Of a DNA stretch of 64,000 nucleotides, positions 35,218 through 47,892 are shown piece by piece. The position numbers and the translations under genes are program-made. How positions within the stretch are numbered: the stretch's first letter is position 1; the number at the start of each line of letters is the position of its first letter. Below the pieces are notes generated by a model. That model worked only from the letters and a program-made list of their open reading frames with translations. It did no database searches and had not been told where the DNA came from. Source of the DNA: Camellia lanceoleosa (taxonomy: Eukaryota; Streptophyta; Magnoliopsida; Ericales; Theaceae); contig CM045761.1 of assembly GCA_025200525.1 (NCBI GenBank), positions 133,178,223-133,242,222 of the forward strand. Direction: 5' to 3'.

Positions 35218-35818
35218 AGGGCCGGCTCTGGGCTAAGACCAGTGAGACCTGTGCTTAGGGCTCCAAAAATTAGGTCCAAAAAAAGCCCTCCAAATTCATA
35301 TTATCTTGTACTATATAAAAATTCAAAATGACCCAATTTTGTTTAATTAATTTAGGTTATTTTAAAATGCCTCAAAAGTTTTATTTGGCCCAATTGATAA
35401 AAGGCCCAGTTAAAAAATATTTATAACTATTAGTTGTTAGTCCAATTAAAAAAATAAAATATAAAATATATGTATGTCTATAGGGCCTATTTTTTTTCCT
35501 TCTCTTTTTATGGCCCATTTATGTGTTTTTTAGTGTTTTTTCAAATATTTTATGCAATTTTATTTATTTATTTTGTAGATACATCTAATTTAGATACACT
35601 TAAAAACTATAATATTTGTGTTTTTTTTTTATAAAAAAAAAAACAAAAAAAGTTGCCAAATACAAAACATATAAAAAAAAACGAATTGCAAACTCAGATA
35701 ATTATTTTTAAAAATTCTAAACCAAACAGGGTTATTTTTATTTTTATTTTTTATGAATATCTAAAAAGTCTCGAAAAATTATTTCGCCTTAGACCCCCGA
35801 AAACTCATGGCCGGCCCT
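35218..35818. mobile_element. Mutator-like non-autonomous element, copy 2 (9-bp TSD)
   Basis: Ends are AGGGCCGGCTCTGGG and ATGGCCGGCCCT. CCAAGAATC occurs at 35209-35217 and 35820-35828, one base beyond the right end. It shares ends and the adjoining TAAGACCA motif with copy 1 at 25436. Confidence 0.8.
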
Positions 35819-35828
35819 TCCAAGAATC

Positions 35829-36270
35829 ACGCTTTATATATATATATATATATTAACAATTAATACATATGTAATGTGTGTGTAAATGTATGTGATTGAG
35901 AAATAGAGAAAATGAATAGTTGAAAATTTGAAAATCTGAATATTTTTTTCACAATGATAGTTTTTCAAAATGTCATGGATATTTTCGGAATAGAAAATCC
36001 CTACTTTGTTTAGATCATAATTTCAGCAGAGATTTTGAAAAGAAAAGATAGTGATTGAAAAAATAAATAAAATATAAATTACTCTATTGAAATACATGTG
36101 GTTGTTTGGCTTAGAATGTTTAATGTATGTCAAGAAAATGAAGTGTATGACATGTAGTTCAATGTGATGCGGTATGAATTATATTTAGAATAAATTTAAT
36201 TTACACATTTAATTCTCTAAATACTTTTCTCTACACTTTTTCTTTTTGTTTTTTCTTCTTTTTTAAAAAG
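35829..36270. other. Intergenic, no gene
   Basis: A (TA)n tract at 35835-35852 and AT-rich sequence. Nothing else recognised. Confidence 0.4.
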
Positions 36271-36499
36271 TATGTAGAGCATTGCGGGTTGTATAATGAA
36301 TCCTTCGATTACAACAACAAATTGGTCTGAAGATGATCATGAATGCTGGTTGTTACAATAATAAATATATATATATATATATATATATAGAATTTACATA
36401 TAAAAATATATTCAAAAAAATTGGTAAAACATACACTTTTTGAAAGAATCTGAAGTATAAATTAAATTTTTGAGTATTTTTTTTAAAGTCGTGCAAATT

Positions 36500-36928
36500 G
36501 CAAGAGTATCGCTAATAAAGTTACGCCAACCAATAGTTTTTTTTGTTGTAAATTGTGGCACTTTGGAGACTAATTTTTTTTTAATTGGCAAAAATTGATA
36601 TATCATGACTAAAAAATATTTAGTAGCCTAAACCCTAAACTAATGCCAACCAATCATTTTTTAGTTGCCTATGGCATTTTTGGCTATTAAATTATTGAAA
36701 AATGCTCTAAAAGACCTCTAAATCGTGAGCTCTAAAAGAGCTAACCTGTGGGTCTCAGTGTGTGATTTGATGTTTTGGTCTTTATTTTGTTTGTTTTTTT
36801 TTTTTTTTTTTTTAGGCTGCCACATCACTAGTGCTCTTATTAGAGCTCTATTATTAGAGCTCTTAATCACTACTGTAAATTATTTTAGTTGGCAAATATA
36901 ATAACCAAAAGTTGAACTTCTTGTAGTG
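36500..36928 (+). mobile_element. CACTA-type 3' terminal region with nested MITE
   Basis: The + strand ends GAACTTCTTGTAGTG at 36928. The inverse, CACTACAAGAAG, is the canonical CACTA terminus. Subterminal repeats of GCCAACCAAT/GTTGGCAAAT recur at ~36525, ~36645 and ~36890. A MITE-like insert with AGAGCTCT motifs occupies ~36697-36875. The other end was not found. Confidence 0.6.
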
Positions 36929-37504
36929 TGCACCTTTGGAGGGGGTGTGTACCATAAGATTTCCCATTGGTTATATTCGCTAGATGAAGGAGTAAGGGTG
37001 GCTAGACCCTTTTAAGTTTTTTAAAATTTTACTACTATTCCTTTAGTTTATAGTTATTTCTATAAGAAATAATTATATGGAAACTCTCTCAATTTTTAGC
37101 ATTATTAGTTGTAGAATTTTAAAAAATATATATTCATTTTGTTGAATAGAATGCCTATCTAAATTTAATTTAAATAACAAAAATTATAATCAAACAATGA
37201 AATTTGAATTTCATGAATTAATAATTTTAATTTTCTGCTACAATTTATCCAATCAAATGATGAAACTTTTCCAAATGAGATAATAGTCAGAGTGGCAAAA
37301 TCGTCTGGTTCTGCATTAATTTACTAAATAACATTGTCCTAATTTGCACTTCATACTAGAGATTAAATTATATTCACTAAGAATATGACCTGACAAACCC
37401 AACAAAAGAATAATTTGCACATTGTCTTTATTCATTGTCTTCATTTGCACAGTATCTTTATTTTGTTGTCTTAATTATTAATTAATAATAAAAGAATCAA
37501 CACT

Positions 37505-37640
37505 ACTATGTACCCCCAGTGAGGGTCGACCCCCAGTGACGTGGGGCTCCCCCACTGGTCAGTTTCTTTTTTTTTTTTTCCAGCCAATCATCCACAACCA
37601 CGTGAGCTGGGGGTCGCTGGGTACTGGGTGTATCCCGCAT
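37505..37640. repeat. GC-rich imperfect inverted repeat
   Basis: Left GTACCCCCAGTGAGGGTCGA and right GGTCGCTGGGTACTGGGTGT are imperfect inverse copies around a T-run. It is the only GC-rich spot in a broad AT-rich area, so probably a tiny TIR element. Confidence 0.55.
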
Positions 37641-38450
37641 TTTTGTAAAAGAATAAAGAACCTCAACAAACCCATCGTGATAAAATGAAGAATATGACAT
37701 GACATGAAATACAACAATACTAGATCCTTAATGGAGAAGGAAAAGACTCATCCATTTTATTATTTTATGTAGACTTCTGCACATTTGGAGTCAACAACTA
37801 ACCATTTGGAAAATCAAATGTGAAGAGAAGTTATTTCGTGGTCCTGGTTATGTCATGTAGTATTTCAAGTGTATAATATATTAGGCCTTCGTTTGGCATG
37901 TTCAAATTTTTAGTTTTTTGATTATTTTAATTATAAAAAGATAAAATAAATTTTTTAATTTGATAAGATAAAATATTACATTTAACTCACAATCATTTTA
38001 TTTTTTTCATAAAAATTAAAAAAATCAAAAAATATATCTTAAATGAGATTTTTTAATCTCAGACTATAATGATATGTGATTGATCAAAAACATGATCTCA
38101 TGTATCCTAAATCATGTAATAATTTTTGCAAATGTGAAAGCAAAATCTCTTGTTGCCCACGTTTCGTCAGTTTTATCTATTCAACTTTTTCGATTGTGAC
38201 CCCGTTCAACGGATTGGCCCACATTAATAATTTAAAAAAAAAAAAAATTTAAGTCCTAAATTTGACAACTACTTACAAAACTCATATTTTAAATCCAATC
38301 AAATTTTTTTAAAAATTAATATTAAATAAGTGGATATGTTTTTGTATAAGGAATTATTTGGCATTTTCTAAAATAGTATATTTTTTATTTTTTTTAATCA
38401 TATCACTTTTTTATTTTTTTATATATTTTTTTAAAAAAAATTTAAAAATA
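37641..38450. other. Intergenic; MITE-like copy at 37880-38075
   Basis: GCCTTCGTTTGGCATGTTC starts a third relative of the 'GTTTGGC' repeat family. The rest is AT-rich and without genes. Confidence 0.45.
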
Positions 38451-38699
38451 TACTCCCTCCGTCCCAAAATATTAGTTCTTCTTCAAAAATCAAGTACAAA
38501 AATAATATAAATTTTCTATTTTGCCCTTCTTTTAAATTAATAAACAATATAAAAAGTACAATTATGCATTGATATTCCCAAAAAATGTACTATCAAAAGG
38601 ATAATTTTGGAAAATCAATTTTTTTCAAATGCAATAATTGTACTATCAAAAAAAATTAAATTTCTCAAAAGGGACCATTATTTTAGAACGGATGAAGTA
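38451..38699. mobile_element. Stowaway MITE
   Basis: It begins TACTCCCTCCGTCCCAAAA, the textbook Stowaway terminus including the TA target, and ends AACGGATGAAGTA, a diverged inverse. Length is 249 bp including TA on both sides. These are mobilised by Tc1/mariner transposases. Confidence 0.92.
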
Positions 38700-38814
38700 T
38701 TTTTTTAGATCATCTCAAACAATCCGTTACATATTTGATTTGTAAAAAACAAATTTAATGACATTATGTTATGCTTAGGATTGCATCACTCTAATTCCGA
38801 TTTGAATCGGAGAA

Positions 38815-39300
38815 ATGATTCCCCTATAGTAATGCTAGTTCTGTTATATTTGTTTATCAAAATTAATTATCATGTTTTTATGATATTACTTTAATGGCCG
38901 ACTACTCAATGTAACTGCCCTACTGATACTGATAAATGAAACGTCATAATCATATTACAACGGTGCTGGGACCCCTAGCTGGTGTGACTCCCAGCGCGCG
39001 CGCACACACACCCCCCTATATATAGTAATGCTAGTACTGTTATATTTCTTTATCAAAATTAATTATCATCTTTTTATGGTATTACTTTAATGGCCAACTT
39101 CTCAGGGTTAGTTTGGAGTGTCTTAAAAAAGTATATTTTTTGTTTTTTAACAAAAAAATGTATAAAAAAATAGAGAGGTGATATGATAGAAAAAAGATAA
39201 AAAGATGAATTATATAAGTTATGCCAAACCTAACCTCAATGTAATTGCCCTACTGATACTGACAAAAGAAACGTCATAATCATATTACAAACGTCATAAT
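38815..39300. repeat. Local direct duplication, second copy containing a MITE
   Basis: TAGTAATGCTAGT through AACGTCATAATCATATTAC (38827-~38960) recurs at 39025-39290. The second copy is split by the element at 39105-39235. Confidence 0.88.
39105..39235. mobile_element. Tourist-like MITE, copy 3 (TSD TCA, empty site present)
   Basis: Ends GGGTTAGTTTGG and CCAAACCTAACC are inverse. TCA lies on both sides (39102-39104, 39236-39238). The unoccupied site is present in the nearby duplicate (~38905), so the borders are certain. Confidence 0.9.
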
Positions 39301-39330
39301 CATTATTCTGATAAATGATGTTCAATTTAA

Positions 39331-39503
39331 GAATTATTTGAGATAATCTAAATAAATATATTTTTGATTTTTTATAAAATATTAATTAAATGTGAGTTGA
39401 GTTTGAAATGATATGATAGAGAGGTGATGCGATTTAAATAAGATGATGTGATTTAAATAAGATAGTAACTTTTTAATTTTTTTAAATTATGATAAATAAG
39501 GCC
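39331..39503. mobile_element. Tourist-like MITE, copy 4
   Basis: It starts GAATTATTTGAGATAATC and ends GATAAATAAGGCC, flanked by TTAA/TAA. It contains GATGTGATTTAAATAAGA, shared with the other copies. Confidence 0.7.
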
Positions 39504-41659
39504 TTAATCTCTTACTAAAATTCATTGACACAAATAAATTAAAGGCTTGTTTGGATCAACTTTTTCGGTAAATTAACTTTCATACTGGAATTAAAGCAGT
39601 GTTTGGATCAATTTTTTCAGATAATTTAATAGCATGTCATGTCACTCTATTAAAATACTTTAAAGGGTTGGTTTGAGATGTGGACTGACCTTTTGACTTT
39701 TTGTCTTTTTATTTATTTTAGTTTGAAGTTAAAAAATTTCGTTTAAAATAGATTTTTTCATTTTTTTTGAATTTTATTAAAAAAATAAATAAATATAATT
39801 TAAATGTGACATTTTATGTTATTAAATTAAAAACTTATTTCATTTTTTTATAATTATTTTAACCGAAAAAAGCTTTCGTTTAGCTTATGACAAAGGAGGG
39901 CTTTATCTAGGAGTCTTGTTTGGATCAACAATTAGCTGGCAACATATGCCCTGAGTAGTCTAATCTTATCTGAAGTCTTGGTTGGACCAACTTTTTCAGC
40001 AAATGTTTTATTTGACTTTAGACATTTTTATTGATTTTTAAATTTTTTTATATTTTTGTATAACAAAATTTTAAAAAATCCTACTAGAAGCCTAAAAAAT
40101 AGAAAATTAAATGTTAATTAAGGCCTCATTTGAGAGTTTGAATTTTAACTTAAAAATCAAAAAATTATTTAAAAAGTTAAAAAAATCAACAAATTATATC
40201 AAAAAAATCAAAAAAATCTGTTTTCTCTCTATTTTATATATATATTTGTAAAAAATTAAAAAAGTTATCACAAACGTACTAATTTTTTTACTTTATATTT
40301 TAATCAAAAAAATTAATAAAATAGTAAGTTTTCAAAAGAGGATTTAAAATAAAACTACACTAAAAACTTTAATTGAAATGTTTCTATTTCTAGACACTAT
40401 TTTAGCTCTAATATCATCTATTAAATAAAATTATATAATTGGGCGATCAATTTTGAAACAAAACTTATAATTTAACTATCAAGTTTCTAACCAAAAGATA
40501 TACCCCTAGTTTGTTTTTCTTGCTCCTCGGAGGGGTTTAGTCTTCTCTAATACGATAGCTCTACAGTTCGGATTCCCGTGGTTTTGAATCTAACTTCACA
40601 AGTGCAATGTGAAAAAAAAATGAGAATCTAAATCCAGCAAATCTTAGAAAATCCATTTATCATCATAGATGTCAGGAATGGACTGCATTGCCAGATTTCA
40701 GAGCATTGCCATATTTTTAAAAAATTTAAGAAACCCGTAACTCATGCCAAAGGCCACTTGTCTATATTGGGAACTTAGATATGAGATGAGAAGATCATGA
40801 ATTGAGCATCCCATTCACCCAATCAAATATCAGCTTCTACTAATCATGATGTGATTTTTATGTACATTATATGCTCCTGTTCCGATTATTATGCTAATTT
40901 ACTATGTGAGGCGCACAAGTATAGATTAAATCACTCACTTTAGAATGCTTTGATTTCATGTTTGTTTAAAAAGTGTTTTGAATATATGCCACTTGAAAAA
41001 TGAGCTCATATATACATTAATCAACTGCATTCCAACTTAAGTAAAATATCCTTCATCCACGAGCATTCAAGAGGTATATCAAAGAAGCACTTAGACAAAT
41101 GGTAATATGCTTGTTATGGCAACACAAACATTTATGAAATATGCTAAGGCAAAAATACTCACCTAGTACTCAACCGAAGCAAGCCAAAATATGAGAAAAT
41201 AGTTAGAAAAATGCATGTTCTAATATGCAAGTGCCTAATGCAACACATACAAAATGCAACTATTAGGTTTGATTTTTTAAAATGACATATAGCTCAACTC
41301 AAAGTATGCGTTTAGCTCACATATTCAAGTAAGTAGGATTTAGAGTGATGAACCGAACCCAATGCATGCAAAAATGGATATTTACACATGGTAATGATAT
41401 AAGACCAAAAATATGATACTACATGCAATCCATCATAAGCAAATAAATAAAATGGAGAAATAATGGAGGGTTGGAAAACATATACAATATTACAAGTTTG
41501 CCCTCATACCAAAGGGTCCGAATGTCCGAATTTAAATTAATTATTACAACCCCAAATTAACTAATTTAACTACCTATTACAAATAACTAAATTTAACTAG
41601 CTATTGCAATTTTGAACGAATCTAATTAATATAAACATATTACTATCAAAGCATTAATT
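39504..41659. other. Intergenic, no gene
   Basis: Fragments resembling the GTTTGGATCAACTTTTTC motif recur at ~39550, ~39602, ~39915 and ~39985, suggesting further decayed MITEs. No coding pattern. Confidence 0.4.
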
Positions 41660-43743
41660 TTAAAGGGACCACGGGAAATGAAGCGTCGTACACGCACAAA
41701 TGAGAATGTCCTCTCAGAAACCTCTTTGTTTTGCTGCCAGAATCTGTTTTGTTTGCAGTCAAAAAATTATTTTGTTTTTGTCCCAGCTTCTGCTCTGTTC
41801 TGCTATAAAAATGACACTATCTGCGCAACAAAATGTGGCTGGCTGCCCTCAAGAAGTGGTCGTCCGGACAAAAAGGTCGCCGATCAACCATTTGTTTTTG
41901 GAGTGCGCCTACGTAATTGAAACAGAGCAAAAACAGAGTGCTTCCAAGAGATGTTTATCCTCTCTGCCTCTCCCTATCATGAAATTGAACAAGAGAAGAG
42001 TAGACTCGATTCACAAATCATCAATTGTCGCAAATTTGTTGCGTGATAATCTATGAATCAATAGGACAAAAGCTCAATAAATGGAATACAAGACCACAAC
42101 ACCTCCTCCCTATCATGGAGTTACCTCAAGGGAAGTGGTAGACATTGCTTCTTAAATCATTGATATCACTAACGAGTATGTAATGATTCAATAATCAATG
42201 GGTTCAATATAACGTCTGATTGAATCCGACTCAATTTTATTTACCCTTTTTTATCACTTTTATTCTAATTTTAACATCTTTTACATTACCTTGCCATTAT
42301 TTATTCTTTTTTTTTTCTAAAAGTAATAACTACGTCCACTAAGTGCAAAAAACGATAAAGAGAAGTGTTAAACAAAAAGTTGTGCTTAGCATAAGAGAGA
42401 TGTAATGCCTTGATAATGAATCTTCGAAGAGATTAAAGCATTAAGCATGAAAAGTCTCTTTTTCATGCCTTGAGCAACAAACTAGTGTTTAAGACAACTC
42501 TTAATAAAAATTAAAAAAATAAAAATTAAAAAAACAAAGAAAGGAGAGAGGTTGCAGAGATGATTAGGCAAGGGTAATGATGACAAATATGGATATTTAC
42601 ATAGAAATTATGTAAAGAAAGATATCAACTCAAATAAATTAGTGTTTATGGCCTAAACCACCAAATCTACGAGGACTTACAACACCACAAGCATAAACTA
42701 AATAAACAATTAAAACAACCCCAAAACTAATAAAAAAATAGTGCTAAAATCAATTTGGAAAACTAAAAAAAGTAAGCAAAAGCAAAAGAGAATGAAGCTA
42801 GTAAGCAAACCTAAGGAAGGGTGGCTAACCCCTCCACTTTTTGGACCTTAAAATCACATGTTTTAGCCTCTAAAAACTCTGAAAATCAATAGTTAAAAGC
42901 AAATAAGTAAGTGGGGAAAAAACAAAGATTCAAGCCATGTGATAAGGTTCAAGAAAGAGTGGTTAACCCCTCCACCTTTAGTAGCTTTTTAATCACAAGT
43001 TTCTGCACTTGAAAACAGTCCAAAACAATGTATAAAAGAGAAGAAAAGAATAGTACAAATAATAGAAAAGATGACACGAGCTATACCTCTTGTATAAAGG
43101 AGAAGAAAAGAATAGTACAAATAATAGAGAAGATGACACAAGCTATACCTCTTGAAGAGAGGATGTTCTTTAGTTCACAAACCACAATGTGATCACCCTC
43201 AAAAGCTAAAATTCTGACTTAATAATCTCAGCAAGGAGCCTCAGAATTTTGGTTTAGAAAGTGTATGTACAATGTATGTATATTGCAAGATAGCGAGGGA
43301 GAGTGTCTGACAAGTTTTTGGCTTTTGACAAATTTTTCTAACCTAAAATCAAGAGGGGTGGTCATCTATTTATAGAAAAAACAGGTTCCTCTGTCGGGAA
43401 TATCTGTATTGAGCCTACTGGTGCAAGACATACACATGGAGGGACAGCTGGCAACAAAATATCTGTTGGCCATTGGACAGGGCCGGCCGGCCATGAAGAG
43501 GGACGGCAGGCTAATAAAAATTGGCTTGCTAGCCACTTTTTGGCCAGCAGACCTCTAAGTGGTCAGGCTAGGAAAAAAAATTAGATTTTGGTCCGAATGA
43601 GATACAAGGTTTGGGCTCTAAAGATTGAAAATCGAAGCTTTTTGCTAATGAAATTGAATGATTGTACAACATACTAATTCATCATTTAGAGTTCACCATG
43701 AGGTGTCCAAGTCTTAAGGGCGGTCAAAAATAGAATGTCTACA
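41660..43743 (-). mobile_element. Possible LTR-type sequence in reverse orientation
   Basis: On the - strand it would start TGTAGACATTCTATTTTTGA at 43743. It has a TATA box CTATAAATAGATGACC (about 43365-43380), as in many plant LTRs. The lower border and target duplication were not found. Frames at 41678-42056 are unrecognised. Near-repeats GGTGGCTAACCCCTCCAC (~42821) and GTGGTTAACCCCTCCACC (~42960) lie inside. Confidence 0.35.
43029..43152. repeat. 62-bp tandem duplication
   Basis: GAAGAAAAGAATAGTACAAA through GCTATACCTCTTG occurs twice in a row with few differences. Confidence 0.88.
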
Positions 43744-43859
43744 ATCCCATAGTTTTCCTTGATTTTTGAACTATATAATTTTACTAGTTGATATTCGAAC
43801 TTTATAAAAAATGTGTGAAGTCATAAAAAATTGTGAGTAGAAATAAAGTCACTCATGAA

Positions 43860-44111
43860 TAAAGAGTGATACTAATAGCACCTTAATATTTATTTTTGGA
43901 CCACCTACTTCTTTAACTTTTTTAATTACATATTTACCCTAACATCAAATCACAAAATTATCTTTATCCTTACCTTCCCAAGTTCTAACCCTAACTAACC
44001 AACATTTCCATTTTGATTAGCAACCTCTCTTTGCTATCACCAGCTTTGGTCTACAACCCTCATCATCTCTACGCATCACCGCAACCACCATCATCATCCT
44101 TACTGACTGTG

Positions 44112-44144
<33 letters not shown>

Positions 44145-44880
44145 ATGTATACACACACGCAAAATTACAATTGCAAAAGGACAACAATGATGGCAATCTC
44201 TCTCATAAGATTGCTATCACGACCACCAAGGGTCAATGGAGGTGGCGATCTACCTTTCCCAAGCGACCGTCACCACTGCCAAATATATTTTCGCAATCCA
44301 AATCTAGTTTGGTAGTTCAAGATTGAACTACCACCATTTGTTTGGTAGTCTACATCTAAACTACCCCTGTTTGTTTGATGGTTTACATCCAAAACTCCAC
44401 CGTTTGTTCGGTACTATTTTTTTGAACCAAGTGTGATAGTTTCAAATGAATAGGAATTGAACATAAACGGGGCAGATGAGGGCTCTCCAAGGTAATTATG
44501 TAGGTGGCAATGGTGACAAGTAAGTGAGATTAGTAGAAGGAGAGTCACTGGTGGAGAAGGAAAGTGAAGAGAAAAGCTAGGGAGGTGGATCGTCGAAAAG
44601 GAATCACTAATTGGAAAGAGGGGCCAAAGAAGAAAGGAGAATGGGGGGTAGGTCAGAGAAAGAAGAAGGTCATCTGTAAGAAAATGGGCTGTCGGATGGT
44701 TGTTAAAGTTAGAGTAGGGCTATGGGTGAAAGAATGTAGGGGTGGGGGTTTAAAAGATATATTTGGGATTATAGTATAGGTCCAAAGAAAAATTGAGAAT
44801 CGAAGCAATTTTGGTGATGAGGGTTTAAAGAAATTAGGGCTTCAAAATAAATATTGAGATGCTATTAGTAGCACTCTTTA
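43860..44880. mobile_element. ~1-kb TIR element with ~36-bp inverted ends
   Basis: Left TAAAGAGTGATACTAATAGC and right GCTATTAGTAGCACTCTTTA are inverse, extending into AATATTTATTTT. A (CT)n tract lies at ~44110-44140. Open frames (44013-44315, 44564-44779) are not recognised as proteins. The right end is the insertion site of the 44881 solo LTR. Confidence 0.7.
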
Positions 44881-47536
44881 TGTCAGACCCCGAACTCATC
44901 CCTAAAAGTTCGAGCATGACCTATTAAAAAATGGACACTTAACCTGATATACCTATCATATGGGGTCTGAACGGAAGCGTTTAATATCTTATAGTAATAT
45001 ATTAAAAAAAAACATCCATTGAGCTATCACTACTATGCCAGGATCACAAACACTATATAAACCAAATCATCATACAGTGACATACACTAAATAGCTAGGT
45101 TATAGACATATACATACGCGAACTTAGCCCTATAATTGAGCGTATGATAAAGCACTGGTAAAGAGAGAGATTACAAACATTTCAACTAAAGCCAAAAGCT
45201 TAACAAACTCCACACCGTGAACAGCTTCCTCTAAATACCTGAACACACTGCGGTTGACAAAAAGGTACAAGCATCAGGGTTAAGATTGGCCACCAGGTAG
45301 ATGACCTACAGAAGTAGACAAAATACAGAGTGAGCCAGGCTCAGTAAATAATAGTACGTAAACAATCCAATGTCTAACTTAAATTACAATGTTTATAAAT
45401 GCAAAGAACTTATGGTTACTCTTCCTGTAATTGTTTCCAGAATAGTCTTGGGTTCAGTCTTTAATCAGAGCGGCTTTAAGTCTAACAAAGTCACAAATTA
45501 GCCATAGGCTCACAGATTGGCCATAGGCCTAACAGATTTAACAGATCCAAATACATACTTATAATCATTTGTTTCTGCCAATTTTCACAATTTACGTATA
45601 ATCATACGTGGTACATTCATTAGCGTCGACAAATTCGATGACCCATAAAAGGACCAGATTGGCTTTAAGCCTAGTTCATATATGTATGGACTCAAGAGGT
45701 GTCTCGTACGGATTCTAGAGGTGACTTGCATTGCAACACTTAGTTCCGTACAGCACTTTGTTCCATACCAGAAGTCATTAGGTCTTATCATGTCATAACA
45801 TAAACGGAACGAATAACAAAATAGAATAATCCCAGCTATCATCAGAACAGACTAGTCTCAGAGTTATACAAAGGCACACAGATTCTTCCAATCATTCACA
45901 TGAGTTAACATAGTTAGTCGGCATTCAACAGAATACTAATGATAATTATTAACAATAAGTACAGCGTATTTCACAGATTACACGTGTGCCATTACAGTAC
46001 TATTCGTAGAGATAGAACAATTCACGTCACAGCATAAATCACATAATAATGTCATTGATATTCAATTCTTTCCTCAAATTGAGTCATTCTTAGGTCACCT
46101 GTAGTTTTATCTGATTATTCCCTCCGATGATCCGTTTTAGGCAGATATCTATATCATAAGATATGTATTAAACCAAACAGATAGTAGGAGCCTTTGATAG
46201 GCATTCAGAATACTATATTCCCAGTAAGTGAAGTTTACATTCACGATTCTTTCTATTAACCAACTTCTCCGTGTTAGTAGTTTGTATGCAATTCTTATAC
46301 GGAATCATAGGTAATTTACAGATTGTAGCACATTACAGATAATCATTGACTGCAACCGGAATGCAGAGTGGTTCCAGAATCATACCAATGTACCCAACTC
46401 TTTAACATTCACACAAGTTTGCACCGAATTTCATTTAACATAAGTGGTAACGTAATCACTTGCAAGGAACAGAATGTTAATAATAAGAATTATTAACGGT
46501 AAGTAAATGTATGATTACAGTACTACTACTCACAGTGCTGTAGCGGAGTGCTTGTCCCTCCCGAGTTATGACCTACACACATGCACAACTTATACATTAG
46601 TTCCTTTTCTTTCTTAATTAATTTCCTGCTTCATTTCACTTCGAAAGAATTTACAGGCATCTTAAGGACATCAAACACAGATTTCAAAAATACCGGAGGG
46701 TTAAGCACGTAAAACAGAGTGCACCAATTTTTCTAGCATGGGCGATCATGGAGCCCCACATCGCAGTAAGGCCCCGTCTTGACAAGGGTGGCGTCTTGGT
46801 GAAAGGTCCCACATGTGCATATTTTTCAGAATGCTAAGTCCAATTTCCCCCTGTTTTCCGCACGTGCGGCTGTGAGCCCCGCACATGCGGCAAGGCTTCC
46901 CGCACGTGCGGCTATGACCCCCGCACGTGCGGCGATTCTGCCCTGTTTTGGCAGTCCAAAATCAACCCAAAATTCAGCAAACCCAATACATTTTATATAC
47001 CAAATGTGAGTAAGTAATTCAATAGGTTACCTCAACATCTACATAACATGAGTTAAAATTGTGATATTACAAGGTAGACATGAGTAGAAACTCAATTGAG
47101 TCACAAACCTTCCCAATTTCATCTACAAAATCCAATTTCTTTATGTTTATAAAATATATGCACAATACATAGATACAAGCATATGGATTGACATGAAACC
47201 CAAAGATTAAAGTGTAATCCCTACACCATACTTAAATTAAGTCTCAAAACAACCAAATGAGAACAACTCTTCAAACAAGCATGAATCACACACAAGCTTC
47301 AAGTACAAACCCAAATTGACATGGATGAAAAGGGAATTCTTACCCAACCCCAAGATTAAGGGTATACAAGGTGAATTAAATTACCTTGGGCTTAATTCTC
47401 TTAAATCCCTCTTAATTCTCCCAATTTCCTTTCTTGAAGAACTTTTCTCTTCCTCTCAAACTCCTCTCTTTTCTCTCTCTCAGGAGATTTCTTTGTTTAG
47501 GGCTCTAAGTCAAAGCTTCAAGAGGTGCGCGCACAT

Positions 47537-47569
<33 letters not shown>

Positions 47570-47887
47570 AGGTTGAATAAGACAAAACTCAATCAGTTTA
47601 ATCATTCCAAATTGAAATTTCACAGAATATCATATTAGGACTTAAAAATCATGCTGATCCCAAATGTAAAATCAATTTCAGATTATCAAGCCGCTAAGAC
47701 TCTCAATTTCCAATCCAAATATTTTAATTGTGACAGATATTTTCTTATCAAATAGATATAGGCCTCTAACCACAAAATCCATTTGCTTAAACTTAATCTC
47801 AGATGAAATTTCACATTACGCATTTTAATGCGCAGAATAAGGAACTGAAAGTAAACCAGAAACATATGCGAGGGTCAGGTTATTACA
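44881..47887 (+). mobile_element. Solo LTR (3007 bp), TSD CTTTA
   Basis: It starts TGTCAGACCCC and ends GGTTATTACA, with CTTTA at 44876-44880 and 47888-47892. It is the same family as 17771-20424: shared CTCAAGAGGTGTCTCG, GATTCTAGAGGTG and CAGCACTTTG in the same order. No internal domain. A (CA)n-(TA)n tract lies near 47535-47569. Confidence 0.93.
46859..46932. repeat. Four CCGCACGTGCGG palindromes at ~21-bp spacing
   Basis: Palindromes sit at 46859-46870, 46879-46890 (CCGCACATGCGG variant), 46900-46911 and 46921-46932, inside the solo LTR. CACGTG is the G-box core bound by plant bZIP/bHLH factors; use here is inference. Confidence 0.9.
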
Positions 47888-47892
47888 CTTTA

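Noticed and set aside
38440..38700. Stowaway MITE as a small RNA gene
   Set aside because: Termini and TA target identify it as a MITE; no RNA gene features.
41678..42056. Overlapping 80- and 118-codon frames
   Set aside because: No recognisable domain, two frames equally open, and in a probable LTR-like repeat.
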